From positions 5,490,501 to 5,554,500 of the forward strand of contig NZ_OY781365.1 in NCBI RefSeq assembly GCF_963676815.1: 64,000 bases of DNA, in the 5' to 3' direction. The translations under genes were made by a program, and so were the position numbers. The first letter of the stretch is position 1. Each line of letters starts with the position of its first letter. Below are positions 26,758-36,418 of this stretch, one piece after another. Under the pieces are notes generated by a model. It was not told the origin of the DNA and made no database searches. It worked only from the letters and a program-made list of their open reading frames with translations. The stretch comes from an uncultured Draconibacterium sp. (GTDB lineage: Bacteria > Bacteroidota > Bacteroidia > Bacteroidales > Prolixibacteraceae).

Positions 26758-27279
26758 ATGAAAAAAATAATTTTGTTAAGCTTCCTCATTCTTTCAATTG
26801 CTGCTGTTAATGCACAAGACAAAGAATTAACCCGAAAAGAGAAAAAAGCACAGCGTGAAGCGATGCTTACCGAACAAACAAAACAACTTGTTGAAACCAA
26901 TGAATGGCAATTCTATGCATCTCAGATGATTCCTGCAAATGGTAGAAGCCGTAATTTATCAACGCCATACAGCGTGGTATTGCAAGACGAAACAGTGGAT
27001 TCTTATCTCCCCTATATCGGCGAGGCATATACATCTCAATATGGATCAAATGAGTCTCCATTAATATTTGAGAAACCAGTTGAAGATTATAGTATTGAAG
27101 ATGCCAAAAAGGATGGATATACGATAAAATTCAGTGCTAAGAATAATAATGACAAAATAGATTTCACTTTTTATATTACCAAAACCGGGTCTGCTTCTTT
27201 GAGAGTAACGAGTATAAACCGCCAAAGTATTTCCTACCACGGAGAATTGGTTCCGGTTGAAGAAAAAGAAAACTTATAA
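26758..27279 (+). CDS. DUF4251 periplasmic protein
   Basis: A 173-residue secreted protein: signal peptide MKKIILLSFLILSIAAVNAQ, a short charged linker (KELTRKEKKAQREA), then a DUF4251 domain. The domain contains TNEWQFYASQMIPANG, SPYSVVL-like PYSVVLQDE, LPYIGEAYTSQYG and TFYITKTGSASLRVTSINRQSISYHGEL. This lipid-binding-like beta fold is common in Bacteroidetes. Function is unknown. Single gene, ending in a convergent terminator with sfsA. Confidence 0.9.
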   Translation: MKKIILLSFLILSIAAVNAQDKELTRKEKKAQREAMLTEQTKQLVETNEWQFYASQMIPANGRSRNLSTPYSVVLQDETVDSYLPYIGEAYTSQYGSNESPLIFEKPVEDYSIEDAKKDGYTIKFSAKNNNDKIDFTFYITKTGSASLRVTSINRQSISYHGELVPVEEKENL

Positions 27280-27297
27280 ATTACTCTGACAATATTC

Positions 27298-27328
27298 AGC
27301 CGGGATAATATCTTATTCCGGCTTTTTT
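27298..27328. terminator. Convergent terminator between DUF4251 gene and sfsA
   Basis: Stem AGCCGGGATAA / TTATTCCGGCT with one G-U pair, loop TATC, followed by T6 on the plus strand. Confidence 0.7.
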
Positions 27329-28019
27329 ATAGCTCGAAAGGTAATTTTTTAGCAAGAGTAATATTATGAGGTGTAACTTTTGCCTGCATCGGAAATATTT
27401 CTACCCCGGCAGCAAATGCTTCTTTTAACAGGGCGGCGTATTCAGGATCGATTTCTTTTGCCGGCGCAAAAATCTCCACATCACTACGCTGAATGATATA
27501 AAGCATTACCGCACGCATTCCCTGCTTCTTCACCTCTATCAATGTTTTTAAATGTTTCTGCCCTCGTGTGGTTATTGCATCCGGAAACAAGGCATAATCA
27601 TTTTGCTTCATTGAAACATTTTTCACCTCCACGAAACATTTCTCCTGCTTATTTTCTGCGAATACATCAAATCTTGAATCCCCGAATTTCACTTCGCGCC
27701 TAACTGTTGTGTATTCTTCTAAACCAGGAATATGTCCGGCAGAAATTGCTTCGAAAGCCAGTTTGTTCGGATTTCCGGTGTTTATGCCTACCCAGTCGCC
27801 GTTTATTTTTATCATTTCCCAGGTAAACTTTGTTTTGCGTTTTGGGTCATCAACCGGTGTCAGATAAACCTCTGCTCCATTTTCAAGGCAACTTTTCATC
27901 GATCCGGAGTTGGTACAATGTGCCACAACAACTTCGCCTGTATCCAATTCTATATCAGCTAAAAATCGTTTATAGCGTTTTATTAGTGTTCCGTGAATCA
28001 GTTCTTTTTCAAATTTCAA
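27327..28019 (-). CDS. sfsA: DNA/RNA nuclease SfsA
   Basis: A 230-residue SfsA-family protein. The N-terminal OB-like part reads GTLIKRYKRFLADIEL, and HCTNSGSMKSCLENGAEVYL follows. The C-terminal PD-(D/E)XK nuclease-like region includes FDVFAENKQEKCFVEVKNVS (Asp, Glu and Lys catalytic set) and FPDAITTRGQKHLKTL. SfsA was first described as a sugar-fermentation regulator and is now linked to nuclease-fold activity. It lies 24 nt downstream of tsaD, so the two are likely cotranscribed. Confidence 0.94.
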   Translation of the reverse strand: MKFEKELIHGTLIKRYKRFLADIELDTGEVVVAHCTNSGSMKSCLENGAEVYLTPVDDPKRKTKFTWEMIKINGDWVGINTGNPNKLAFEAISAGHIPGLEEYTTVRREVKFGDSRFDVFAENKQEKCFVEVKNVSMKQNDYALFPDAITTRGQKHLKTLIEVKKQGMRAVMLYIIQRSDVEIFAPAKEIDPEYAALLKEAFAAGVEIFPMQAKVTPHNITLAKKLPFEL

Positions 28020-28042
28020 AATATGGTATTTTCAGGAAGTAT

Positions 28043-29071
28043 TTACAATTGAGTTCGCGCAAACGGAACAGCATCCTGCCCGGTAAATTCGTTGTTTAAA
28101 TATTTGTAATATCCGGTAATGGCAATCATTGCTGCATTATCCATAGTGTATTCAAATTTTGGAATAATCAGGTTCCAGCGGTGTTTCTTCGCATTTTCCT
28201 GTAGTGCATTCCGTAACCCCGAATTAGCAGAAACGCCACCAGCTACAGTAATTTCGCTAATGCCTGTTTCCCGGGCTGCTCGCTTTAATTTACTCAGCAA
28301 TATTTCAATAATTGTATGTTGCAACGAGGCACAAAGATCGGCCAGATTTTCTTCTACAAAATTTTCATTCTCTTTCAGATTGTCGCGCAGAAAATAAAGG
28401 AAATTGGTTTTCAGTCCACTAAAACTATAATCTAAACCGGGTATTCGCGGACGCGAGAATTCAAAACGATGCGGATCGCCTTCTTTGGCCAAACGGTCAA
28501 CATGCGGCCCCCCCGGATAAGGCAATCCCATAACCTTTGCACATTTATCAAAAGCTTCTCCGGCAGCATCGTCAATGGTTTGCCCAATAACTTCCATATC
28601 TAAATGATCGCGAACAAGAATAATTTGCGAATTACCTCCGGAAACGAGCAGGCATAAAAAAGGAAATTTTGGAGGATTAAAATCCACGCCATTTTCTTTT
28701 ATAAACAGAGCCAACACGTGACCCTGCAGGTGATTCACCTCGATTAACGGAATTTTCGACGCCAGCGAAAAACCTTTTGCAAACGAAGTACCCACCAATA
28801 AAGAACCCAGCAATCCCGGCCCGCGCGTAAAAGCTACGGCCGAAATTTCGTTGCGATTAATGTTAGCCCTTTTAATGGCCAAATCAACCACTGGTATAAT
28901 ATTTTGCTGATGAGCTCGCGATGCTAACTCAGGAACTACGCCTCCATATTCCTCATGTACTTTTTGCGATGCCACAACATTCGACAGAATTTCTCCATCG
29001 CGAATGATGGCAGCAGAAGTATCGTCACACGACGATTCAATCCCCATTATAATAATTCCTTTATCAGCCAT
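28043..29071 (-). CDS. tsaD: tRNA N6-adenosine threonylcarbamoyltransferase TsaD
   Basis: A 342-residue ASKHA-fold enzyme that transfers the threonylcarbamoyl group to A37 of ANN-decoding tRNAs. The N-terminus IIIMGIESSCDDTSAA is family typical. The metal ligands are His114 and His118 in HLQGH, with a C-terminal Asp in YTMDNAAMIA. The glycine-rich loops RGPGLLGSLLVG and VSGGNSQIILV bind nucleotide. The length is standard. Divergent from the tamB-like gene. Confidence 0.96.
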   Translation of the reverse strand: MADKGIIIMGIESSCDDTSAAIIRDGEILSNVVASQKVHEEYGGVVPELASRAHQQNIIPVVDLAIKRANINRNEISAVAFTRGPGLLGSLLVGTSFAKGFSLASKIPLIEVNHLQGHVLALFIKENGVDFNPPKFPFLCLLVSGGNSQIILVRDHLDMEVIGQTIDDAAGEAFDKCAKVMGLPYPGGPHVDRLAKEGDPHRFEFSRPRIPGLDYSFSGLKTNFLYFLRDNLKENENFVEENLADLCASLQHTIIEILLSKLKRAARETGISEITVAGGVSANSGLRNALQENAKKHRWNLIIPKFEYTMDNAAMIAITGYYKYLNNEFTGQDAVPFARTQL

Positions 29072-29124
29072 ATAATTCTTCCCTTTTTTACGTTATTAAA
29101 ACAAGATAAACGCTATTGGGTTTA

Positions 29125-29132
29125 TATCTTTG
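29125..29132 (+). promoter_or_regulatory. Candidate -7 box for the tamB-like gene
   Basis: Plus strand TATCTTTG matches TAnnTTTG and lies 60 nt before the ATG at 29193. This supports the upstream ATG, rather than the internal TTG at 29255, as the natural start. Confidence 0.45.
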
Positions 29133-29192
29133 CACTTATTAAAAATGAATAGTTAAAAAAACGCCTTATCCTTTTCGTTGTTATTGATTGAA

Positions 29193-29246
29193 ATGGATTA
29201 TGTTCGTTCTAAAATTGCAAAACTATTAAAAAAGGCTGGAAAATAA
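29193..29246 (+). CDS. Zero-frame leader of the tamB-like gene with slippery A AAA AAG
   Basis: Starting from the ATG at 29193 the frame reads MDYVRSKIAKLLKKAGK and stops at TAA 29244-29246. At 29228-29234 the sequence is A AAA AAG in register, the classic -1 slippery heptamer. After a -1 slip the frame continues as KKGWKIIIVLLAAFIMLLG and then the long ORF. This gives a normal TamB N-terminus with one transmembrane helix. The long frame itself has no ATG before its upstream stop (29210). The alternative explanation is a missing A in the A6 run. Confidence 0.6.
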   Translation: MDYVRSKIAKLLKKAGK

Positions 29247-29254
29247 TCATTGTT

Positions 29255-32200
29255 TTGCTGGCAGCATTTATAATGTTGCTGGGTGCTGCTTTTGTACTTG
29301 TTCAAAATAGTTGGGTGCAAACACAAATTACCCGCAAAATAGCCAGCAGCCTGTCGAAAGATTTGCAAACAAAAATTACGATTGGCAAAGCTGATATTGG
29401 ATTTTTTAAACGGCTAAAACTTGAAGATGTGCTGTTTGAGGATCAGCATGGAGATACACTGATTTACAGCGAACAAATTAAAGTAAGAATTGATACTTTA
29501 AAGTTTAAACACAAACAGATTGTTTTAAGAGATCTTGATTTTCAAAACAATCGGATATACATATCAAGAGATACCGCCAATGCATTTAATTTTGGATTTC
29601 TGGTTGAAGAATTTGGATCGAATCCTGAAAAAGACACCATAAATCCATGGACATTTGCGTGTCGCGAATTTAAATTTAACGACATGAAAATCCGATTTGA
29701 CAATAACCGAACCGGAAGTCATAATATCATTGATGCCCGCGATTTAAATCTGAAAGTTTCGAATTTTTACTCGTTCCGCGATTCTATTGCCTTTAAAATA
29801 GAAGATTTAAGTGTGAATGCTGGTCCCAACCTGCAACTTAAACAAGCTGCTGCCGAAATAACCAATGTTGGGAAAGTGCTTACGGTAAACAATTTTAATA
29901 TGGTAAGCTCACATTCATCGATCACCAATACCGATATGCGCTTTGAGTTTTACAGTGCCAACGACTCGATGAGCCGCAGTTTTGATATGGACATTCAGAT
30001 TGCTGACTCAGAAATTGGAATGCAGGAAATTGGTGCAATGATTCCGGCGCTTCAGGGAATGCGGGAAAAGGTTAAACTGTCGGGAATTATTTATGGTAGC
30101 CTGAACGACCTGAAAGGAAAAAACCTTTATTTACAAACTGCCAACGAAACAACTGCCCTACTCGATTTTTATGTAAACGATCTTTTAGATCCGGCAGGCA
30201 TGTACTTGTTTCTCGATCTGAAAAAATCGGAAACTACTTTTGGCGATATCAGCAGTATTCGCTTGCCTAACACGGCCGCCAACCGTTATATCCGATTTCC
30301 GGAAAGTTTTTACGAAGCCGGCCAGCTTCGGTTTAAAGGTAACTTTAGTGGCTTTTTAACCGACTTTGTAACTTTTGGTACACTTGAAAGCGAGATGGGA
30401 ACACTAACCACAGATATTTTGGTGATGCCCGAAAAAGAAGGTCAGATTTATTACCGCGGCAACATTGCCACTTCAAACTTCCAGTTAGGCGAACTTTTTA
30501 AACAAAAACAACTTGGCGCAATTACGCTACAAGGATCTGCTGACGGGCAATTTAATAAAACCACCGAAGTGGTGTCGGGAATTTTCAAGGGTACTATCGA
30601 CAGCATTCAATATAATAACTATACCTATCAGAACTTATCCATTGACGGCATTTTGCGCGAAAAAATGTTCGACGGATTATTGGAAATACAAGATCCGAAC
30701 CTGGATTTCACCTTTCTTGGCGAACTTGATTTAAATAGTAATACACCCAGGTTCGATTTTAATCTGAATCTTCGTCACGCCTATCCCGGAAACCTGAACC
30801 TGACACAGAATTTTCCGGCAACAAATATGGCTTTTCAGATGGAAGCCAACTTTACGGGCGATAAAATTGACAACATTAATGGAATGATCTCGGTAAAAGA
30901 AGGTTTTTACAGAAATCGTTATGGTGAAGTAAATCTTGAAGGTATTGAATTCTCTGCCAATCAAGACAATGGAAAAAATAAACTCCGTATTGAATCTGAT
31001 TTTCTTAACGCCGAAATTTTGGGAGAGTACAACTTTAAAAATTTAAAAGACGATTTCTACCAAATTGTAAATCATTATGTTCCTGCAGCACAATTAAAAA
31101 CAGGTCCTCCTTCATCGAACAAGAATAATTTCGATTTCAATTTAAACGCGAAAGAAGTTAATCCGCTGGTTGCTATTTTTCTGCCCGAACTATCTTTTGA
31201 AGGTCCGTTTTTGCTGTATGGCAAGATAAATACCGAACGGCATATTTTGAGCTTAAACGGCAGTATTCCGGGAGTGAAATACAACGACAACTGGGCCCGA
31301 GATGTATATATTGGCAACAATACCACAGATGCTGTTTATAATTCGAAATTCAGAATTGGCGAGCTTTATCAAAAAAGCGGTTTGAACTTGTACAACTTTA
31401 CCATTGACACAAAAATTGCCGGCAATAGTTTAGAGAATGCCATTTCGTGGAGTAATTTTGATGAACTAACCTACAGCGGAGCCCTGCGAACCCGATCGGA
31501 ATTCTCTTTTTCTGATTCTACCAAACACCGCCACATCGACATTTTTGGTCTGCCATCACAAATTTACGTAGCCGATACACTTTGGTCTGTTAATTCGTTT
31601 TATGCCAGTATCGACACTACTTCAATAAGTATTGATGGTTTTAAAATTCAGCACAACGACCAAATATTTACAATTAACGGCAAAACAACACACAAAAAAG
31701 CCGATGTTGTTAATTTAGATATGAAAAACATCGACCTTGCCTACCTTGATAAATATTTTGATACGAAAATTGATGTTGATGGAAAGGTGAACGGCTATAT
31801 TGGTTTTTCGCGACTGTTTAACGAGCCTGTAGTATTATCTGATTTAAGAATTGACAGTCTTTCCTACAAAAACGAATACATGGGCGACATATCCTTGTCG
31901 AGCCAGTGGAACCAGGCAAATTCGGTTATCGACTCTGAACTTAAAGTAATCCGGAAGAATAAAACAAATTTTCATGCATCAGGAGCTTACACACCGTCAT
32001 CAGGTGATTTGGATTTTGATATAGAAGTTGACAGTGCTTCATTGCTTATTCTGTCGGCTTTTATGCGCGATAATTTTTCGAACTTTCAGGGAGTGGCTTC
32101 GGGTAAAGTAAACCTGGGAGGAAATGTAAACGGAATTTTACTGAATGGTGCACTATACGGAAGTAATGCAGGATTAACCATTGATGCTACGCAGGTTCCT

Positions 32201-33625
32201 TACCATTTTTCCGATTCGGTATATTTTAACGATCAGCGGATTATTTTTGATAACATTACTGTTTATGACGACTTGAATAATTCCGCCATTTTTGATGGAG
32301 AAATTACTCAGCGCAATTTTCAGGATATGACATACAACCTGAATTTTCAATCGGCAAAAATTAAAGCGCTAAATACCACTCCAAAAGAAAATGAACAATT
32401 TTATGGTTTGGTAATGGCCAACGGAGGAATTGAGATTGTTGGACAGGCTCAACGCGTTGATTTAAACTGTTATGGAACGACTCTGCCGGGTACCGATATT
32501 AAAATTTCGATGGAAAGCCAAAGCGAAATCAAACAATACGATTTTCTGCAGTTTGTTGAACCCGACACCGAAAAACAGGAATCCTCATTCTTTACCAATA
32601 CATCAAATAACAACGATGGTGGTTTTAACCTAAGTATAACTGTTGAAGCGACTCCGGATGCTGAAGTTCAGTTAATATACAATTCGCAGATTGGTGATGT
32701 GATTCGGGCAAAAGGTGAAGGAATATTGCTTTTTGAAATGGATGATGAAGGAAATATGAGCCTTTCCGGCAACTACAATCCAACCGAGGGCGACTACCTT
32801 TTTACCCTGCAAAATGTAATGAACAAACGTTTCTCAATTGAGCAGGGCGGCTCAATTCTTTGGTCGGGCGATCCGTATAATGCAGTTGTTGATTTACAAG
32901 CTATTTACAAATTAAAAGCCTCCTTGTATGACCTGTTAACAGACTACCAGAATCGATCGCAAACTAACCGCGTGCAGGTAGAGTGCGTTATTAACCTACA
33001 AGACGAATTGGTAAATCCAACAATCGGATTCAATATCAATTTCCCAAATATTGAAGAACCTTTACGCGAGGAATTGCAGCAGTTTTTTAAAACCGAGGAA
33101 GAAATGAACAAGCAAATCCTTTCGTTAATTGTGCTTGGAAAGTTCTACACACCGGAGTATCTGCGCGGCACTTTCGAGGCCCAAAACCCAAATATGATTG
33201 GAACAACTGCCAGCGAAGTTTTCTCGAACCAGTTAAGCAACTGGCTCTCGCAAATTGACGAAGACTGGGATATTGGTATCAATTATCGACCAGGAAACCA
33301 GGTTACCAACGACGAAATAGAACTGGCATTAAGTACACAAATTTTTAACGACCGGGTAACGCTAAACGGAAACATTGGCAACAATACCAACCAATACGGA
33401 ACAAGCAATAACGGTAGCCAGATAGTTGGCGATTTTGAAATGAGTGTAAAACTGGTTCGCAGTGGTAAAATTTTATTTAAAGTGTATAACCGGTCGAATA
33501 ATAACCTGATTTACGAAACCGCTCCGTATACCCAGGGAATTGGTCTTTCGTTCAAAGAAGAATACAATTCGATTGACGAAATCATAAAGAAATTTGGTGC
33601 ACTTTTCAAAAAGAAAGAAAAGTAG
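29255..33625 (+). CDS. TamB-family translocation/assembly module protein
   Basis: A 1456-residue AsmA/TamB-like protein that would span from the inner membrane to the outer membrane and help in lipid transport or outer-membrane protein assembly. There is an N-terminal helix (LLAAFIMLLGAAFVLV), then long repetitive beta-strand sequence, and the C-terminal TamB (DUF490) domain with FTLQNVMNKRFSIEQGGSI, ILSLIVLGKFYTP and QLSNWLSQIDEDWDIGINYR. The coordinate start at 29255 is only a TTG. The true translation start is probably ATG 29193, one frame away (see the leader feature). No TamA/BamA gene is adjacent. Confidence 0.9.
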   Translation: MLAAFIMLLGAAFVLVQNSWVQTQITRKIASSLSKDLQTKITIGKADIGFFKRLKLEDVLFEDQHGDTLIYSEQIKVRIDTLKFKHKQIVLRDLDFQNNRIYISRDTANAFNFGFLVEEFGSNPEKDTINPWTFACREFKFNDMKIRFDNNRTGSHNIIDARDLNLKVSNFYSFRDSIAFKIEDLSVNAGPNLQLKQAAAEITNVGKVLTVNNFNMVSSHSSITNTDMRFEFYSANDSMSRSFDMDIQIADSEIGMQEIGAMIPALQGMREKVKLSGIIYGSLNDLKGKNLYLQTANETTALLDFYVNDLLDPAGMYLFLDLKKSETTFGDISSIRLPNTAANRYIRFPESFYEAGQLRFKGNFSGFLTDFVTFGTLESEMGTLTTDILVMPEKEGQIYYRGNIATSNFQLGELFKQKQLGAITLQGSADGQFNKTTEVVSGIFKGTIDSIQYNNYTYQNLSIDGILREKMFDGLLEIQDPNLDFTFLGELDLNSNTPRFDFNLNLRHAYPGNLNLTQNFPATNMAFQMEANFTGDKIDNINGMISVKEGFYRNRYGEVNLEGIEFSANQDNGKNKLRIESDFLNAEILGEYNFKNLKDDFYQIVNHYVPAAQLKTGPPSSNKNNFDFNLNAKEVNPLVAIFLPELSFEGPFLLYGKINTERHILSLNGSIPGVKYNDNWARDVYIGNNTTDAVYNSKFRIGELYQKSGLNLYNFTIDTKIAGNSLENAISWSNFDELTYSGALRTRSEFSFSDSTKHRHIDIFGLPSQIYVADTLWSVNSFYASIDTTSISIDGFKIQHNDQIFTINGKTTHKKADVVNLDMKNIDLAYLDKYFDTKIDVDGKVNGYIGFSRLFNEPVVLSDLRIDSLSYKNEYMGDISLSSQWNQANSVIDSELKVIRKNKTNFHASGAYTPSSGDLDFDIEVDSASLLILSAFMRDNFSNFQGVASGKVNLGGNVNGILLNGALYGSNAGLTIDATQVPYHFSDSVYFNDQRIIFDNITVYDDLNNSAIFDGEITQRNFQDMTYNLNFQSAKIKALNTTPKENEQFYGLVMANGGIEIVGQAQRVDLNCYGTTLPGTDIKISMESQSEIKQYDFLQFVEPDTEKQESSFFTNTSNNNDGGFNLSITVEATPDAEVQLIYNSQIGDVIRAKGEGILLFEMDDEGNMSLSGNYNPTEGDYLFTLQNVMNKRFSIEQGGSILWSGDPYNAVVDLQAIYKLKASLYDLLTDYQNRSQTNRVQVECVINLQDELVNPTIGFNINFPNIEEPLREELQQFFKTEEEMNKQILSLIVLGKFYTPEYLRGTFEAQNPNMIGTTASEVFSNQLSNWLSQIDEDWDIGINYRPGNQVTNDEIELALSTQIFNDRVTLNGNIGNNTNQYGTSNNGSQIVGDFEMSVKLVRSGKILFKVYNRSNNNLIYETAPYTQGIGLSFKEEYNSIDEIIKKFGALFKKKEK

Positions 33626-33769
33626 TGAAATGAAACATTTCGTTTTTCAATATTTACAATTCAATATTTAAAAATCATTAAAAAAACTGACAGATTTCCT
33701 TTGAAGATCATTTTCTTCGGATAATTTTGCTGTTCTTTAAAATAAAACTTATACCTAAAATTATTTACT

Positions 33770-35149
33770 ATGTTTATATTAATGGTTGTTGTGTTTGTTC
33801 TGGGCTATACTGCAATTGCCCTGGAGCATCCTCTTAAAGTCGACAAAGCTGCATCGGCTTTAATTATCGGAACATTGTGTTGGGTAGTATATATACTGGG
33901 AGCCGAAAGTATTTTGCACTTAGGTTTCAGTCCAACATGGGAAGCTTTTCTTGCAGCACATCCCGATTCACATGGAATACATGCCGTACACGAGTTTATC
34001 GTAGAATCTGAAATCATTCATCACTTAGGCGAAATTGGTGAAATTTTATTCTTCCTGCTTGGAGCAATGACAATTGTTGAAGTGGTTGACCAGCACGAAG
34101 GATTTAAAATTATTACTGATAAAATTAAAACCACCAATAAAGTAAAACTACTTTGGATATTAAGTCTTCTTACTTTTTTCATGTCGGCATTACTAGATAA
34201 CCTTACAACAACTATTGTACTGGTTGCTCTGTTACGCAAACTGATTGACGACAAACAAACCCGCTGGTTTTTTGCCAGTATGGTAGTACTTGCGGCTAAC
34301 GCCGGTGGTGCATGGTCGCCAATTGGCGATGTTACCACAATTATGTTGTGGATTGGCGGACAAGTTACAGCCGGAACAATTATCGCCAATGTTATTCTTC
34401 CAAGTTTAGTATGTATGGTAGTTCCGTTGGCAATCCTTTCGGTAACAATGAAAGGCGATGTTGCGCGTCCGGTTATCGATGAAGATGAGATTGAGTACAG
34501 TACTGAAAAGGAACGAATTCTGTTTCTTGTGCTAGGTGTTTGCGGTTTATTATTTGTACCGGTATTTAAAACAGCTACACATCTACCTCCATACATGGGA
34601 ATGCTACTTTCGTTAGGTATTTTATGGGTTGTTGGTGAAATTGTACATAAAGACAAACCAAAAGAAATTAAAGACAAGCTAAAAGTAACAGCTGTTCTTC
34701 AACGTGTTGACGTACCTACAGTATTGTTTTTCTTAGGTATTTTATCAGCAGTTGCAGCATTACAGTCTGCAGGACACCTGAATATTCTGGCAACTTACCT
34801 CGATGAAAATCTTGGAAATATTTATTTGATCGACCTTGCAATTGGTGTGCTTTCATCAATTGTTGATAATGTTCCGTTAGTTGCCGGCGCAATGGGTATG
34901 TACCCGATTGCCGACGCAGGCGCTGTTGGTTACCAGGCTGCTTTTGTTCAGGACGGTGCGTTCTGGGAATTCCTGGCCTATACAGCCGGAACCGGTGGCA
35001 GTATGTTAATTATTGGTTCAGCGGCCGGTGTTGCAGCAATGGGATTGGAAAAAATCGATTTTATATGGTACCTGAAAAAAATCAGCTGGCTGGCTTTAGT
35101 TGGTTATCTGGCAGGTGCTGCTACATATTACGTAATGTTTGGCTTGTAA
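33770..35149 (+). CDS. nhaD: Sodium:proton antiporter NhaD
   Basis: A 459-residue integral membrane protein with about 11-12 helices. The signature segments are GEILFFLLGAMTIVEVVDQHEGF, SALLDNLTTTIVLVALLR and AANAGGAWSPIGDVTTIMLW. The last two contain the Asp/Asn and Thr residues of the ion-transport core of the NhaD/ArsB-like IT superfamily. It exports Na+ in exchange for protons, in line with a saline habitat (an inference). Single gene with a strong terminator after it. Confidence 0.94.
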   Translation: MFILMVVVFVLGYTAIALEHPLKVDKAASALIIGTLCWVVYILGAESILHLGFSPTWEAFLAAHPDSHGIHAVHEFIVESEIIHHLGEIGEILFFLLGAMTIVEVVDQHEGFKIITDKIKTTNKVKLLWILSLLTFFMSALLDNLTTTIVLVALLRKLIDDKQTRWFFASMVVLAANAGGAWSPIGDVTTIMLWIGGQVTAGTIIANVILPSLVCMVVPLAILSVTMKGDVARPVIDEDEIEYSTEKERILFLVLGVCGLLFVPVFKTATHLPPYMGMLLSLGILWVVGEIVHKDKPKEIKDKLKVTAVLQRVDVPTVLFFLGILSAVAALQSAGHLNILATYLDENLGNIYLIDLAIGVLSSIVDNVPLVAGAMGMYPIADAGAVGYQAAFVQDGAFWEFLAYTAGTGGSMLIIGSAAGVAAMGLEKIDFIWYLKKISWLALVGYLAGAATYYVMFGL

Positions 35150-35231
35150 GCTATCAAAAAACAGTTGTTCATAACTCAACAACTTACTACTGATAAAGCA
35201 AACAAAGCGGCAAAAATATTGCTTATTTTAG

Positions 35232-35266
35232 CGAGGTATAATAATTAAGGTTATACCTCGTTTTTT
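35232..35266 (+). terminator. Terminator after nhaD
   Basis: A perfect 10-bp stem (CGAGGTATAA / TTATACCTCG), 9-nt loop and T6 tail. Confidence 0.85.
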
Positions 35267-35300
35267 ATTTTAGAAATTGTAAAAAAATAATTGGATAAAC

Positions 35301-35993
35301 ATGTTTAATTTATTGATGATTCAGGCTGATCTTCCACAAGAGCTGGAGGCTATGGCAACCGAGCCGGAAGGCATTTCTACAAAATTTTTCGACTTGGCTT
35401 TAAAAGGCGGCTGGATTATGCTCCCAATTTTGTTTTTATCGTTGGTTGCAGTTTACATCTTTTTCGACAGGTACTTTGCGATAAAAAAAGCAGGGAGATT
35501 TGATTCTAGTTTACTGGAGAAAGTCAAAGTTTATATCACTTCAGGAAAAATCGATTCTGCCGTAGCTTTGTGCCGCAGTAATCCAAATCCTGCATCGCGT
35601 ATGTTGGAAAAAGGAATCAGCCGAATTGGCCGACCATTAACCGATGTAAATGCAGCTATTGAAAACGTAGGTAACCTCGAGATTGCAAAACTGGAAAAAG
35701 GACTTCCTGTTTTGGCATCGGTTGCGGGGGGAGCTCCGATGATTGGATTTCTTGGCACGGTTATGGGAATGATTCAGGCATTTTACGACATGTCGAATGC
35801 AGGAAACAATATTGATGTAACACTACTTTCAACCGGTATTTACCAGGCAATGGTAACTACAGTTGCCGGACTGATTGTTGGTATTATCGCTTATTTTGCT
35901 TACAATATTCTTGTATCGAATGTAGAGAAAGTGGTATTTAAAATGGAAGCAACCACTTCTGAGTTTATGGATCTGTTAAACGAACCGGCATAA
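35301..35993 (+). CDS. exbB: MotA/TolQ/ExbB proton-channel protein
   Basis: A 230-residue inner-membrane protein with three helices at about residues 33-53, 135-160 and 175-200. The conserved core is PVLASVAGGAPMIGFLGTVMGMIQAF followed by TLLSTGIYQAMVTTVAGLIVGIIAYFAYN. With ExbD it forms the proton-driven motor that energises TonB-dependent transporters. It is the first gene of an exbB-exbD-tonB operon: spacers are 10 and 7 nt. TolQ is a possible alternative name, but the TonB-type third gene supports ExbB. Confidence 0.9.
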   Translation: MFNLLMIQADLPQELEAMATEPEGISTKFFDLALKGGWIMLPILFLSLVAVYIFFDRYFAIKKAGRFDSSLLEKVKVYITSGKIDSAVALCRSNPNPASRMLEKGISRIGRPLTDVNAAIENVGNLEIAKLEKGLPVLASVAGGAPMIGFLGTVMGMIQAFYDMSNAGNNIDVTLLSTGIYQAMVTTVAGLIVGIIAYFAYNILVSNVEKVVFKMEATTSEFMDLLNEPA

Positions 35994-36003
35994 TCTGACG
36001 TAA

Positions 36004-36411
36004 ATGGCACTAAAAAAGAGAAATAAAGTAAACGCTTCATTTAGCATGTCGTCGATGACCGACATTGTATTTCTGTTGCTTATTTTCTTTATGGTTACCT
36101 CTACACTGATTGCGCCAAATGCTTTAAAATTATTACTTCCACAAAGTAACAATCAAACAGCGGCCAAGCCAATTACAACCATATCGATTACATCAGATTT
36201 GAAATACTACATTAACGACGATAATAAACTTCAACGGGTAAGTTTCGGCGAAATAGAACCTTATCTTCAGAACAAATTTGGCTCGGGAAACGACGATATT
36301 TTTATTTCGTTACATGCCGACCAATCAGTACCCGTTAACGAAGTAGTTAAAATAATGAATATTGCCCGTAAGAATAAATATAAAATGATACTGGCAACAT
36401 CGCCCGAATAG
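36004..36411 (+). CDS. exbD: ExbD/TolR-family biopolymer transport protein
   Basis: A 135-residue protein with one N-terminal helix, FLLLIFFMVTSTLIAP. The proton-carrying Asp20 precedes it in SSMTDIVFLLL. The periplasmic domain follows (ISITSDLKYYIN, ISLHADQSVPVNEVVKIMNIAR). It pairs with the ExbB-like product upstream. The order and spacing leave little doubt about the complex. Confidence 0.92.
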   Translation: MALKKRNKVNASFSMSSMTDIVFLLLIFFMVTSTLIAPNALKLLLPQSNNQTAAKPITTISITSDLKYYINDDNKLQRVSFGEIEPYLQNKFGSGNDDIFISLHADQSVPVNEVVKIMNIARKNKYKMILATSPE

Positions 36412-36418
36412 GAAGAAA

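Noticed and set aside
34021..34677. 218-codon open frame antisense to nhaD
   Set aside because: Composition is Ser/Thr/Ile-rich without domain features, and nhaD on the other strand is a complete, clear gene.
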